Assembly: GCA_028285085.1 (NCBI GenBank)
Contig: JANQQI010000079.1
Coordinates: 1 to 64,000 of the forward strand
Reading direction: 5' to 3'
Origin: Saprospiraceae bacterium
Lineage (GTDB): Bacteria > Bacteroidota > Bacteroidia > Chitinophagales > Saprospiraceae
DNA: 64,000 nt
Shown one piece after another: positions 16,984 to 24,996 of this stretch. A program made the position numbers and the translations under genes. The first letter of the stretch is position 1. Each line of letters starts with the position of its first letter. Below the pieces are notes generated by a model, which did not search any database, was not told where the DNA came from, and was given only the letters and a program-made list of their open reading frames with translations.

Positions 16984-17515
16984 ATGCTTTGAGATATATG
17001 GTGCGCAGTTGGCGCATCGCGCGGTACACTTTGACCTTCACGGCACCTTCGCTGCAGTTAAGTAATTGGGCGACCTCACTATATTTCATACCCTGAAAAC
17101 GGGTGAGCAGGAGGATCTCGCGTTGTTCTTCTTTTAGATGCTGTAATGCTTGCTCGAGGAGCCGTAGCTTTTCTTTTTTCTCCAGTTGCGCTCCCGGACC
17201 GTCATCGACAAGACGGGTATCAAATTTCGGCTCAAAGGGTTCCGTGGCTTGGCGAATGCGCTTTTTTTGGTACTCCGCGCGGACATTCCGAGCTATTTGA
17301 AACACCCAGGCTTGAAAACTGTAGGCTTCATTGTAAGTTGAGCGATAGCGCAACACGCGTTCAAATACATTTTGCGTCAAATCTTCACTAACGGCCTGAT
17401 CGTAGGTCAGGCGGAAGAAAAATCCGTACAAACGACGGTGGTAACGTTCGAACAGGGCAGACATTTGCTGCAAGTAGCCCGTTTTCACTTGTACCATCAG
17501 TTGTTCGTCCGTCAT
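16973..17515 (-). CDS. ECF-type RNA polymerase sigma factor
   Basis: A 180-aa sigma-70 family protein with only regions 2 and 4, as in ECF factors. Region 2 is at about residues 18-80 (LFERYHRRLYGFFFRLTYD, EDLTQNVFERVLRY, FQAWVFQIARNV) and region 4 at about 125-175 (LKEEQREILLLTRFQGMKYSEVAQLL, SEGAVKVKVYRAMRQL). It is first in a minus-strand row with the HEAT-repeat anti-sigma-like gene (11-bp overlap) and two DUF4097 genes, which are its likely targets. The divergent gene at 17640 is 124 bp away; no -35/-10 pair could be assigned in the gap. Confidence 0.92.
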   Translation of the reverse strand: MTDEQLMVQVKTGYLQQMSALFERYHRRLYGFFFRLTYDQAVSEDLTQNVFERVLRYRSTYNEAYSFQAWVFQIARNVRAEYQKKRIRQATEPFEPKFDTRLVDDGPGAQLEKKEKLRLLEQALQHLKEEQREILLLTRFQGMKYSEVAQLLNCSEGAVKVKVYRAMRQLRTIYLKAYEH

Positions 17516-17639
17516 GTTTTATTAGCTTTGAAGCTTCTTGTATTTTATTCAGGATATTGCCGGAATAGAGAAAGGTTACACGATAAGTGATTTTTTCTTT
17601 AAAATTTTAATAAAAACTCAAAACGGAATCTAACGAATC

Positions 17640-18074
17640 ATGGAGCTAAAACCAAATAGTGGATTAGGGGAGATCAAATTCGGTATGCAGCAATCGGAGA
17701 CAGAACAGATTCTTGGTCCGGCCACTCGCATTCGGGTGGATGAGGATGATGAAAGCCGGCTGATGCTGGATTTTAATCAACACAAAATCCGACTGATCTT
17801 CTTTCGAGACGAAAGTAATCGACTCGGCTATATCGAGACGGCGCTTCCTGATTTGTCCTACCGGGGGAAGGCTATTATCGGTCGTCCGGTCGAAGAAGTA
17901 CTTGAGCTATTGAGCGATTTAGAACCTGATTGGGAGATTGAAAATTACCGCTCTTTTGACTCCTATTTCAACGAACTCCATTGGTTGACGCTGTTTGTTG
18001 AATACGGCTGTGTGATCAATGTTTCGATGGGCGTTCCGTTTATGAATGATGAGGAGTATAATTGGCCTTTATGA
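17640..18074 (+). CDS. Unknown small acidic protein
   Basis: A 144-aa cytoplasmic protein, not assigned to a family with confidence. Its N-terminal GEIKFGMQQSETEQILGPAT resembles the GxIxFGMSxxEVxxxLGxP start seen in several small immunity-like or uncharacterised proteins, but this is only a pattern match. It is acidic and rich in beta-prone segments. Its base composition is like the surrounding host genes and unlike the AT-rich nuclease gene that starts 70 bp downstream on the same strand, so the two need not belong together. It is divergent from the sigma-factor gene. Confidence 0.65.
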   Translation: MELKPNSGLGEIKFGMQQSETEQILGPATRIRVDEDDESRLMLDFNQHKIRLIFFRDESNRLGYIETALPDLSYRGKAIIGRPVEEVLELLSDLEPDWEIENYRSFDSYFNELHWLTLFVEYGCVINVSMGVPFMNDEEYNWPL

Positions 18075-18144
18075 TGGTCCTCCAACAATACTGTTTACAT
18101 ATTTGATATTTTTTGTATATTAGTTGTTGGTTAAAAAAGGTAAC

Positions 18145-19986
18145 ATGAAATTAGCAGAGATTCTGAACTACGTCAACTCTTTCGAGAAAAATTCATTCTT
18201 ACGAGTTATTGATAACATTATTAGTGATAAGCCAAGAAACTTTAAAAGGGTAGATAAAATTCTTCGACAACTTGATGGACAATTGAAGAATGCGGATAAT
18301 AATAGTGTCACGGCAGTTTTGGAATTAATAGAAGATGAATATGTAACTCAAATTAATGAAGAGTTCACAAATACAACCTCTCAACTGGATATTTTAATTG
18401 ATATTATTATAAGAGATGGAAACTCTTTGATGAAACGTGAATGGTTGTTAAAGCTATACGAGAAAGAAATAAGAGGAATCAAGGCAAAGCTGAAGCAATT
18501 TAGAAACTTACTAGATTCAGAAGTAGAAGATCCAAGGATTAAACTTTATCAAATTTACGAAGCATGCTTAAATACAGCATATAGTAATGATGTGAAAAAT
18601 AACCAGGATTGCAAAATTACTAAGGATGAGCAATCAATTTTAGTAACACTTGCCAATAGACTAGAGATGTCGCATGAGGAAGTCAAGTTGATAAATTATT
18701 CGGTAGTTCCACTTAAAAAAAATGATGTTGATGAAATAATAAAGTATTTGTCAAAAATTGGAGTAATACTTTATTCAAGAAAAAATCATCAAGTCTATGT
18801 GCCTGACGAAGTAGTCCGAATCTTAAGAAGAGTTAGGGATAAGGAAGTTTCAGATAAAGTGTTCAGGAAAATTTTAAGACAATTGAAAGATAGCCAAATA
18901 AACTTATTATGCAGAAAACATAATATTGATAGAAAGTTAGATAGGAATAGTAAGGTGAAAGAAATAATTAAAGAAGGAATTAATTTCACCACAGCTATGC
19001 TAAATGGTATCCATAAAGAAGGGACTAAAAAAAATGAGAAGAGAACATTTTTAAACGATCTAATAGAAAAAAAACTAAAAATAGAGACACATATAAAAGG
19101 AGTTTCACTAGAAGATAAGTTAACAAACTTAAAGAACTATTTAAATGAAAAGGATAGGGATACTTCAATTAGTATTTCGATTCATGGCTATGATAAATTG
19201 ATGTCTGATTTGAAATCTTCAATGCCTCGTGTTGAAAAAATGTTGCAAGAAGAGTTTGAGTTAGAAGATACTGTTGAGTTAAACGCTTCAACGTTAATGA
19301 ATTATAATATTAAGCCAATTGATGTTTTATACCTGTTGGATCAAGATAGGATTAAACAATTTTGTGAAAAACATGAAATTTCTATTAGAGGTAATGAGGT
19401 GAATAATATTTTAAGTGCATATAAGGATGTTCAAAATTTGCTACTTGAAAATTATACCTTAATAGCGTCAAGGGATATAAATGCATTGAAGGAGAATGGT
19501 GTGGCGGTAAAGGATAGTGATTTAGGATTACAGTTTGAAGAACTTACTAAACTTATTTTTGAGAAGCTTGGATTTGATGTTGATGAGGATTTGAAGCGCC
19601 AGGTAGGGGATTCGAAAAATAAATCTGATATAGTAATAAGATTGTCAGATGACGAAATAGTTATTATAGAATGTAAATCAATAAAGGAAAGAGGATATAA
19701 TAAATATAGTACTGTCTCACGTCAAGTAAAGGCATATAAGAAGTTGGCAGAGAATAAAAATTATCGAGTATTGAAAACGTTTATTGTAGCTCCTGGGTTT
19801 ACAGATGATTTTATAAGGGAATGTGGACTAGACTATGATCTTAACTTATCCTTGATTACGGCAGAAGCATTGTATAATATTTATAATGAATTCATGAGGT
19901 CGGATTTACAAGGATTTCCACTTACTCTTTTAATGAGGGATGTATTAATTAATGAAGATAGAATTATAAAATCTATTACTAAATAA
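18145..19986 (+). CDS. AT-rich PD-(D/E)XK (Mrr-like) nuclease with SAP-like repeats; candidate defence gene
   Basis: A 613-aa protein. I chose the ATG at 18145, which has AAAAAGG four bases upstream; the TTG at 18124 is less likely. The C-terminal ~150 residues carry an Mrr/PD-(D/E)XK nuclease pattern: E465/E466 (QFEELTKLIFEKLGF), D495 (KSDIVI), E509-C-K511 (IIECKS) and Q527 (SRQVKAYKK). The N-terminal ~450 residues are helical. Two stretches resemble SAP-type DNA-binding motifs: INLLCRKHNIDRKLDRN with an EIIKEG tail, and IKQFCEKHEISIRGNE with an NILSAY tail. No methyltransferase, ATPase or partner adjoins it. Its sequence is much richer in A/T and in AGA/ATA codons than its neighbours, suggesting horizontal gain. 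A 7-bp inverted repeat (CCAACAA 18082-18088, TTGTTGG 18124-18130) lies upstream. Likely a DNA-cleaving protein; target unknown. Confidence 0.8.
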   Translation: MKLAEILNYVNSFEKNSFLRVIDNIISDKPRNFKRVDKILRQLDGQLKNADNNSVTAVLELIEDEYVTQINEEFTNTTSQLDILIDIIIRDGNSLMKREWLLKLYEKEIRGIKAKLKQFRNLLDSEVEDPRIKLYQIYEACLNTAYSNDVKNNQDCKITKDEQSILVTLANRLEMSHEEVKLINYSVVPLKKNDVDEIIKYLSKIGVILYSRKNHQVYVPDEVVRILRRVRDKEVSDKVFRKILRQLKDSQINLLCRKHNIDRKLDRNSKVKEIIKEGINFTTAMLNGIHKEGTKKNEKRTFLNDLIEKKLKIETHIKGVSLEDKLTNLKNYLNEKDRDTSISISIHGYDKLMSDLKSSMPRVEKMLQEEFELEDTVELNASTLMNYNIKPIDVLYLLDQDRIKQFCEKHEISIRGNEVNNILSAYKDVQNLLLENYTLIASRDINALKENGVAVKDSDLGLQFEELTKLIFEKLGFDVDEDLKRQVGDSKNKSDIVIRLSDDEIVIIECKSIKERGYNKYSTVSRQVKAYKKLAENKNYRVLKTFIVAPGFTDDFIRECGLDYDLNLSLITAEALYNIYNEFMRSDLQGFPLTLLMRDVLINEDRIIKSITK

Positions 19987-20025
19987 ATCTAGATTTAAGA
20001 TACTCTCCTTATTCTTCTGATTAAA

Positions 20026-21312
20026 TCAAAGGGTTTTTGAATATGTCGTTAGCTTATATGTCCGCCTACCATTCTGCAACAAAATAAAGATCACCAACAC
20101 CAAAGCCAGTAATCCTCCAAACAAGCAGAGCGATAAATAAAAATCCAGCCAAGCCAGGTTGGTATTTCCAAAATTCTTGTAAAGCATAATGACGATGCTG
20201 CCGAGGTAGCCAAATGCATCGGCGATGTACATAATGAAGCCGACATTGCCATTGATTTTATAGGCGGCAATGAATCGGTCAAAGATGATCCCGTTGAAAA
20301 GGATGTAGGGTAAGAATAAGCCAATCCCGGAAAAAATCATCCAAAGAACAGGGGAGAGTGATCCCCAGGTAAACAATCCGGTGGTGCAAAGCAAAAGAAG
20401 TATACCCGCCAGACAAATAATAATATTGGCGCGCAGGGCTTTTTGATTGTTTTTGATGCGGTACAAAAAGCCCAGGCCGATTAGAACGATAAAAGTGACT
20501 GGCAACTCGGTCGTTGAGAAAATCTCAGGACTTTCGCCGTAGCCAAGACCCGTCCAGATTTCTACGGCGAAGTTGTCCCGTATATCCCGGATGATGGTTA
20601 GGACCAAATAGAGCAATACAAATAAGGTGACGGGCAGGCCATATTGTTTTAAAAAAAGACGCTTAGCGCGATTATCCATAGCCGGCCGTACGGATTTCGA
20701 CTGCGTCTCTTCGGGAGAAGGCGGTGGAATTTGACTGAGCATCCATAGCGACAAAAACAGTAAGGGCATCACCAACAATCCCACCAGCATGGGCATCACT
20801 TGCTCGCTGTAACCCAACTCCAACAACCATCGGCCGATGGTTTTCGCTACCCCGGAGGTAATGATGAAATTGGCGGCGATGAAGACCGTGATCATCTCTG
20901 TGAGCTTACGTCCTTCGCAATACGTAAACAAAATACCCCAGATCATGCCTAGTGGTAGCCCATTGATGAACAACCAAAAAGGCCCCCAGGAGGGTGGGCT
21001 AAAGGCAAACCCGACCAAGGCCAGCCAAGCGATGCCAATGAAACCCAAGAAGAGCGGAATCCTGCGCTTTAAATTGAGCTCCGAGATGATTTTGATCCCG
21101 ATAAACTTACTTAAAGCATAGCCCAAAACCTGCGCAATGACGAGCACGATTTTATAGTCAATTCCCCAAAGGGTCCAATCCGCATAAGTGCCGGCGGTGT
21201 ACGGTTTTCGAAAAAGGTACATACAAAAGTAAGCACAGAAAGCCGCAATGCCTGCCCACAAGCCAAACGCCAAATCGCTACGCTGCAGTCGTCGCTGAAA
21301 TGGGGTCAACAT
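20026..21312 (-). CDS. DUF5690-family MFS-like membrane transporter, last gene of the phosphonate locus
   Basis: A 428-aa protein with about 12 hydrophobic segments, close to MFS size. The N-terminal segment FCAYFCMYLFRKPYTAGTY resembles the first membrane helix of organophosphate:phosphate antiporters of the GlpT/UhpT type; that is a pattern-based inference. The family is, as I recall, DUF5690. It begins 3 bp after the phosphonatase-like HAD gene stop, so it belongs to the same transcript as the HAD, FAD, HD and phosphatase genes. A role in moving a phosphonate or organophosphate across the inner membrane fits this place. The opposite-strand nuclease gene ends 39 bp away. Confidence 0.82.
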   Translation of the reverse strand: MLTPFQRRLQRSDLAFGLWAGIAAFCAYFCMYLFRKPYTAGTYADWTLWGIDYKIVLVIAQVLGYALSKFIGIKIISELNLKRRIPLFLGFIGIAWLALVGFAFSPPSWGPFWLFINGLPLGMIWGILFTYCEGRKLTEMITVFIAANFIITSGVAKTIGRWLLELGYSEQVMPMLVGLLVMPLLFLSLWMLSQIPPPSPEETQSKSVRPAMDNRAKRLFLKQYGLPVTLFVLLYLVLTIIRDIRDNFAVEIWTGLGYGESPEIFSTTELPVTFIVLIGLGFLYRIKNNQKALRANIIICLAGILLLLCTTGLFTWGSLSPVLWMIFSGIGLFLPYILFNGIIFDRFIAAYKINGNVGFIMYIADAFGYLGSIVIMLYKNFGNTNLAWLDFYLSLCLFGGLLALVLVIFILLQNGRRTYKLTTYSKTL

Positions 21313-21315
21313 CAG

Positions 21316-22002
21316 CTAGTTGGCTTTAGCACCTTGCACAATGGGGAGCAATTCCAGCATGTCATCAATGATGAAATCGGGTGCCGCTTCGGCGATTTGC
21401 GCTCGACTTTGTGCACCTGTGGTCACACCTACCGTATAGCGCACATCACCATTTTGCCCTTCTTCAATATCAATGGCGCTATCGCCTACTTTGACCATCT
21501 CCGTCGTTGGAATACCTGAGATTTGACTGATATGCAAAATCATATCTGCCGCCGGGCGACTGTTTTCAACATCCGATGCGGTGGCTAAAAAGTCGATATC
21601 TCTTCCGACAGCGAAGCCTACTTTGTTCAGGATGTTTTCGGCCACCGATCGGGCGTAGCCCGTATTAAAAGCGACCAGCACCCCCTCATTCCGCAATGCC
21701 GTGATGACCTGTTGGACACTCGGAAATACAGACATTGGAAACTGAGCATAAGCTTCATCCAGGTTTTGTCGAAAGGCCGCGTGGAGTGTATCTACCAGAC
21801 TGTCTTCTGGAGTTTCGCCGGCCATTTCTGTGAGAATATCACGGATGGCGCCCCACTTCTCTTTTCCAGCCCCAAGTAAAAGGACTGTGTCTAGGGTGAC
21901 CGAATAGCCGTGATCACTCAACGTGGAATGGATGGTTTTGTACACTAAATTATCTTCATAAATGGCAGTGCCGGCCATGTCAAAAATGACAATCTTGATC
22001 AT
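21316..22002 (-). CDS. Phosphonatase-like HAD hydrolase (TIGR03351-like)
   Basis: A 228-aa HAD-superfamily protein. Motif I is FDMAGT: D8 is the nucleophile and the usual second Asp is Ala10, the DxAGT variant typical of phosphonoacetaldehyde hydrolase (PhnX) and its close relatives. A cap lysine, K47 or K49 in GAGKEKWGAI, is placed where PhnX carries its Schiff-base lysine. Motif II is FNTGY (T114), the motif III region has R149 in SRPAADM instead of the usual Lys, and motif IV is GDSAIDIE (D174, D178). It should cleave a C-P bond of a phosphono-aldehyde or act on a related phosphate. Its ATG overlaps the FAD-gene stop by 4 bp. It is shorter than true PhnX (about 265 aa), so I place it in the phosphonatase-like group. 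Confidence 0.87.
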   Translation of the reverse strand: MIKIVIFDMAGTAIYEDNLVYKTIHSTLSDHGYSVTLDTVLLLGAGKEKWGAIRDILTEMAGETPEDSLVDTLHAAFRQNLDEAYAQFPMSVFPSVQQVITALRNEGVLVAFNTGYARSVAENILNKVGFAVGRDIDFLATASDVENSRPAADMILHISQISGIPTTEMVKVGDSAIDIEEGQNGDVRYTVGVTTGAQSRAQIAEAAPDFIIDDMLELLPIVQGAKAN

Positions 22003-23168
22003 AGAATAGGAGAGTTTAAAGCTAGAACTTGTTGAATATGTTGCTTGGCATAACCGAGTGATGCGGTCATGCCTTTACCACCGATTCCCGTAACAATGTG
22101 AATGTGCTGATCGATGGTTTGATTGAAAATATCATCCGACGCACTCTGGCAATAATAGCCTTGCCAGCTTTCCCGGATCAAAGCACGGTCGAGTTGAAAG
22201 ATTTTTTGGGCCTCGCTCAAAATGAATTGATTGATCGCGTGATCTGTGTCGAAGGCTAAGGCTTCCGGCTGTTGTATGGGGGTATACTCGTGGGAGTCTC
22301 CCAGGATGATGGAACCATCGTCTGCTTGTTTAAATAAGATGTGAATACCTTTTTGACGGTGGTAGGCCGTTTCATCCTCTCTTGTTTTGATGGATCGAAA
22401 AGAAGGGCATTCCTGGAAACTCTCGTAGCGCCGAATGGTCCAACCTGTGAGTATCGAAGACTTGATTTTAAGATCCGCGGGCGGGTGGATCGCCAGCATT
22501 TGTAATTTGACCAGTTGTAGATCACTCGCTTGAAATAGCTCCGGAAATAACAGCTGGAATTCGTTGCCGGAGCAAAGGAAAAGCTTTTGAGCTTTATACT
22601 GCTGCTTGTGGTTGGTTACTAATTCTACCTCGCCGTTAGTGACGCTGACTTCATTGGCGAGCGTGTGCGGATAATAGTCCAAATCGTAGCGATCGATGCA
22701 GTATTGGATCAAGCGTTGGCCAACTTGCCGGGGATCAACAGTGACTTCTTCCGGGAAATATAAACCACCCAAAACGTAGGACGGCTGCAAGCCGGGGAAT
22801 TGCTCCAGGCATTGACTACGCGTCAGCAGTTCTGAGTTGTAATGATTATCCTGATTGATGCGCCACAGCTCTTGTAATAGCACTAATTCTTCGGCATTGC
22901 TGGCCAAGTAAATACTTCCGCCCGGTCGTACGCTGATATCCATTTGCTTTTGTATGGATTTGTAAATGTCCAGGCTTTCGCGACCGTAGCTTTGCCACTT
23001 GGTGGCAAAACCAGAGGGGACGACTTGCCCAAAATTGCGTGCCGTAGCCGCGCGCGGATAGTCTGTTTTCTCAAACAAAGCCACTTTTAAGCCGGCTTGT
23101 AAGCAATGGTAAGCGTGGGCAATCCCCAGGATGCCTGCTCCCACCACGATGATGTCGTATGTTTTCAT
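21999..23168 (-). CDS. TIGR03364-like FAD-dependent oxidoreductase, probable aminophosphonate oxidase
   Basis: A 389-aa DAO/glycine-oxidase-fold flavoprotein. The N-terminus has the dinucleotide-binding motif VVGAGILGIAHAYH and the acidic end of the second strand (LFEKTD), followed by ARNFGQVVPSG, a segment characteristic of the TIGR03364 group. The C-terminus has VTGIGGKGMTAS, the FAD-contact GxGGxG region. TIGR03364 proteins are known to sit next to phosphonatase-like hydrolases and are thought to oxidise aminophosphonates to aldehydes. Here the gene overlaps the HAD gene by 4 bp, so the oxidase product is probably the HAD substrate. It follows the HD-domain gene by 56 bp. No signal peptide: cytoplasmic. 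Confidence 0.87.
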   Translation of the reverse strand: MKTYDIIVVGAGILGIAHAYHCLQAGLKVALFEKTDYPRAATARNFGQVVPSGFATKWQSYGRESLDIYKSIQKQMDISVRPGGSIYLASNAEELVLLQELWRINQDNHYNSELLTRSQCLEQFPGLQPSYVLGGLYFPEEVTVDPRQVGQRLIQYCIDRYDLDYYPHTLANEVSVTNGEVELVTNHKQQYKAQKLFLCSGNEFQLLFPELFQASDLQLVKLQMLAIHPPADLKIKSSILTGWTIRRYESFQECPSFRSIKTREDETAYHRQKGIHILFKQADDGSIILGDSHEYTPIQQPEALAFDTDHAINQFILSEAQKIFQLDRALIRESWQGYYCQSASDDIFNQTIDQHIHIVTGIGGKGMTASLGYAKQHIQQVLALNSPIL

Positions 23169-23224
23169 TTTAAGGTAGTATGGTGTGTGTTATTCTAAAC
23201 ATGAAATGTGTCTAGCAACTGATT

Positions 23225-23812
23225 TTATACAGAGTCTTTGAGTTTGTGTTGTTCTTTGAAATGCTTGTTGACGAGGAAAAACAGTCGTTCCCAGTGAGCG
23301 GGCTGAACGGTGAAATGAGTACCTTTAGCTGCTTCGTCAAGCTTACGAATGGCAATGATGTCTGTAAAAAATGGATGCTGTTTGAACGCCTCAGCCTCAG
23401 CTACAGACATAATGCCACCCTGGAAGACCATAGTCTGTCGACTTGCTTCGGAGAGTTGAGAAAAATAATCGGGATCGGCCTGACACAAATAGCGCTTGGC
23501 AGCAACGTGATTTTTGACCGTCGCCACGATGCGTTTCGAAAATCCTCTTTCTTCCAAAAATTGAGCACCCCAGTCCTCGTGGTTTTGAATACCGTAGGCT
23601 GCCATTTTATCGTGATGCCCATCTAATGCTAATGGATACAAATGACCGATGTCGTGGAGGTAAGCCGCCAATTCTAATTCTTCATCAAGTTCAGCAGCAC
23701 GAGCCAGGCAGCCTGCCTGGAAAGAATGGGATTGCACGGTACAACCTTCTCCGTAGGTGAGGTGACCGTATTTTTGGAATAAAGCGAGTATTTCTTGTGC
23801 CAGAACGATCAT
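23225..23812 (-). CDS. PhnZ-like HD-domain di-iron oxygenase
   Basis: A 195-aa HD-domain protein of the size of PhnZ. The histidines and aspartates needed for a di-iron site are present at H29, H53-D54 (YLHDIGH), H78, H102 and D159, with nearly the same spacing as the ligands I recall for PhnZ (34, 58, 59, 80, 104, 161). A Tyr/Glu pair before the first His (Y20, E22 in TYGEGC) resembles the PhnZ substrate-loop Tyr/Glu. PhnZ splits 1-hydroxy-2-aminoethylphosphonate oxidatively into glycine and phosphate. Its start overlaps the phosphatase gene stop by 4 bp. No PhnY-type 2-oxoglutarate dioxygenase is in the window, so the substrate here may differ. Confidence 0.87.
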   Translation of the reverse strand: MIVLAQEILALFQKYGHLTYGEGCTVQSHSFQAGCLARAAELDEELELAAYLHDIGHLYPLALDGHHDKMAAYGIQNHEDWGAQFLEERGFSKRIVATVKNHVAAKRYLCQADPDYFSQLSEASRQTMVFQGGIMSVAEAEAFKQHPFFTDIIAIRKLDEAAKGTHFTVQPAHWERLFFLVNKHFKEQHKLKDSV

Positions 23813-24912
23813 AATTTAAGCATACTTTTTATTACTTGACCGGCTTCATAGCGGTCGCCTTGATAGTCGTAGCCAAGTAATTTGACCACCGTCTTGGCAA
23901 TCTGATTTTGGTAAAGTTGCTGCTCGGTTTTTACTTCGCCGAGCGCTGGAACATTAGGACCGATTGCGGCCGCCCAGATTTGGTCCGATCCTTCGTAGAC
24001 CGTGCCGTGGCTTTTCCACTCTTTCATTGGAGAAGTTCCCCGACCGTGGTCAGTCGTAATGACCATCGTTGTTTTATCTTTATAAAATGGATCGCTTTGC
24101 AGCGTTTCCCAAATTTCTTTAATCCATTGATCGGTTTTGTGAGCCGAGATCAAATAATGATCATAGCGACCATCGTGCGCAAAATCATCAGTCTCCCCGT
24201 AAGAGATATAAACCACTCGGGGATGGTGCTTTTTCAAATACTCTAGCATGTAGTTGTGGGTAAAAGCATCGAGACGCACATTGAACCAAGGGCCAGATAC
24301 TTGATCTTGCATCTCATTAATAATTTGCTCTTTGTAAGTCAAATACTCATCTTCCGCTTTGCGGAAACCAGCATTAACGGGGATACCGCTGCGCTCGTCG
24401 TTGATGATGTAAGGGAACACATCCCAGGAACCGAAAGCGGCTACTTTGCCTGCAAAAGCTGGCATCTCATTCAGATATTCGAGTAAGGTTTTATTTGGAT
24501 TGTATTTTTTGGCATTGCTATCGATTTCGGGATCGCTGTAGCCGGTCAGGATTTCGTTGTAGCCAGGGTAAGAAAACCAGAAACGGTTAGCGCAATTCAT
24601 TTTGTTGCCTTCCCAGCGATTGCCGTAAAGCTGACCTTCGGTCGCCAGCGTCTCCCAAAACCACGGCATTAGAATTTTGCGTGCGGCTTCCGGGGTTGGG
24701 GCACTGAATTTAGCCATCAGCGCTTCGGGGGATTTGACAAGCGCTTCGTTTTGCATCATGCTGTCGACCGCACCACCGAATACTTCTTGCCAACGTAGGC
24801 CATCCAAAGTAATGAGAACCAGGTGCTCGGCGACTTGCTCTTTTTTATCATTTTGTGCCCATGCGAAAAGCGGTAGGAGGCAAATGGATAAGTATAGTAA
24901 TAGAGGTTTCAT
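23809..24912 (-). CDS. Secreted alkaline-phosphatase-superfamily hydrolase
   Basis: A 367-aa protein with a signal peptide (MKPLLLYLSICLLPLFAWAQ), so periplasmic or beyond. It has the alkaline phosphatase/NPP metal-site pattern: D37 in LITLDGLRWQEV, a Ser (S114) in WFSYPGYNEILTG at the place of the NPP Thr nucleophile, D and H in GETDDFAHDGRYDHY, the Asp-His pair in TTDHGRG, and a final His in KSHGT. It should hydrolyse a phospho-ester, phosphodiester or phosphonate outside the cytoplasm; phosphonoacetate hydrolase belongs to this superfamily too. It is followed directly by the HD gene (4-bp overlap) and preceded by susD across a hairpin, which ties it to uptake and breakdown of one organophosphorus substrate. 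Confidence 0.85.
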   Translation of the reverse strand: MKPLLLYLSICLLPLFAWAQNDKKEQVAEHLVLITLDGLRWQEVFGGAVDSMMQNEALVKSPEALMAKFSAPTPEAARKILMPWFWETLATEGQLYGNRWEGNKMNCANRFWFSYPGYNEILTGYSDPEIDSNAKKYNPNKTLLEYLNEMPAFAGKVAAFGSWDVFPYIINDERSGIPVNAGFRKAEDEYLTYKEQIINEMQDQVSGPWFNVRLDAFTHNYMLEYLKKHHPRVVYISYGETDDFAHDGRYDHYLISAHKTDQWIKEIWETLQSDPFYKDKTTMVITTDHGRGTSPMKEWKSHGTVYEGSDQIWAAAIGPNVPALGEVKTEQQLYQNQIAKTVVKLLGYDYQGDRYEAGQVIKSMLKL

Positions 24913-24946
24913 TTTTAAAAATTGGTGTTAGAGCGATTTTATGAAA

Positions 24947-24984
24947 ACTTGCCCCTGTTGGCAATTGATGCAACAGGGGCAAGT
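24947..24984 (-). terminator. Intercistronic hairpin between susD and the enzyme genes
   Basis: A perfect 14-bp inverted repeat (ACTTGCCCCTGTTG at 24947-24960, CAACAGGGGCAAGT at 24971-24984) with a 10-nt loop. On the minus strand it follows the susD stop by 12 bp and is trailed by a short T run. It probably acts as a partial terminator or RNA-stabilising structure, allowing more susCD than enzyme transcript. Confidence 0.75.
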
Positions 24985-24996
24985 CAAAACAATGAT

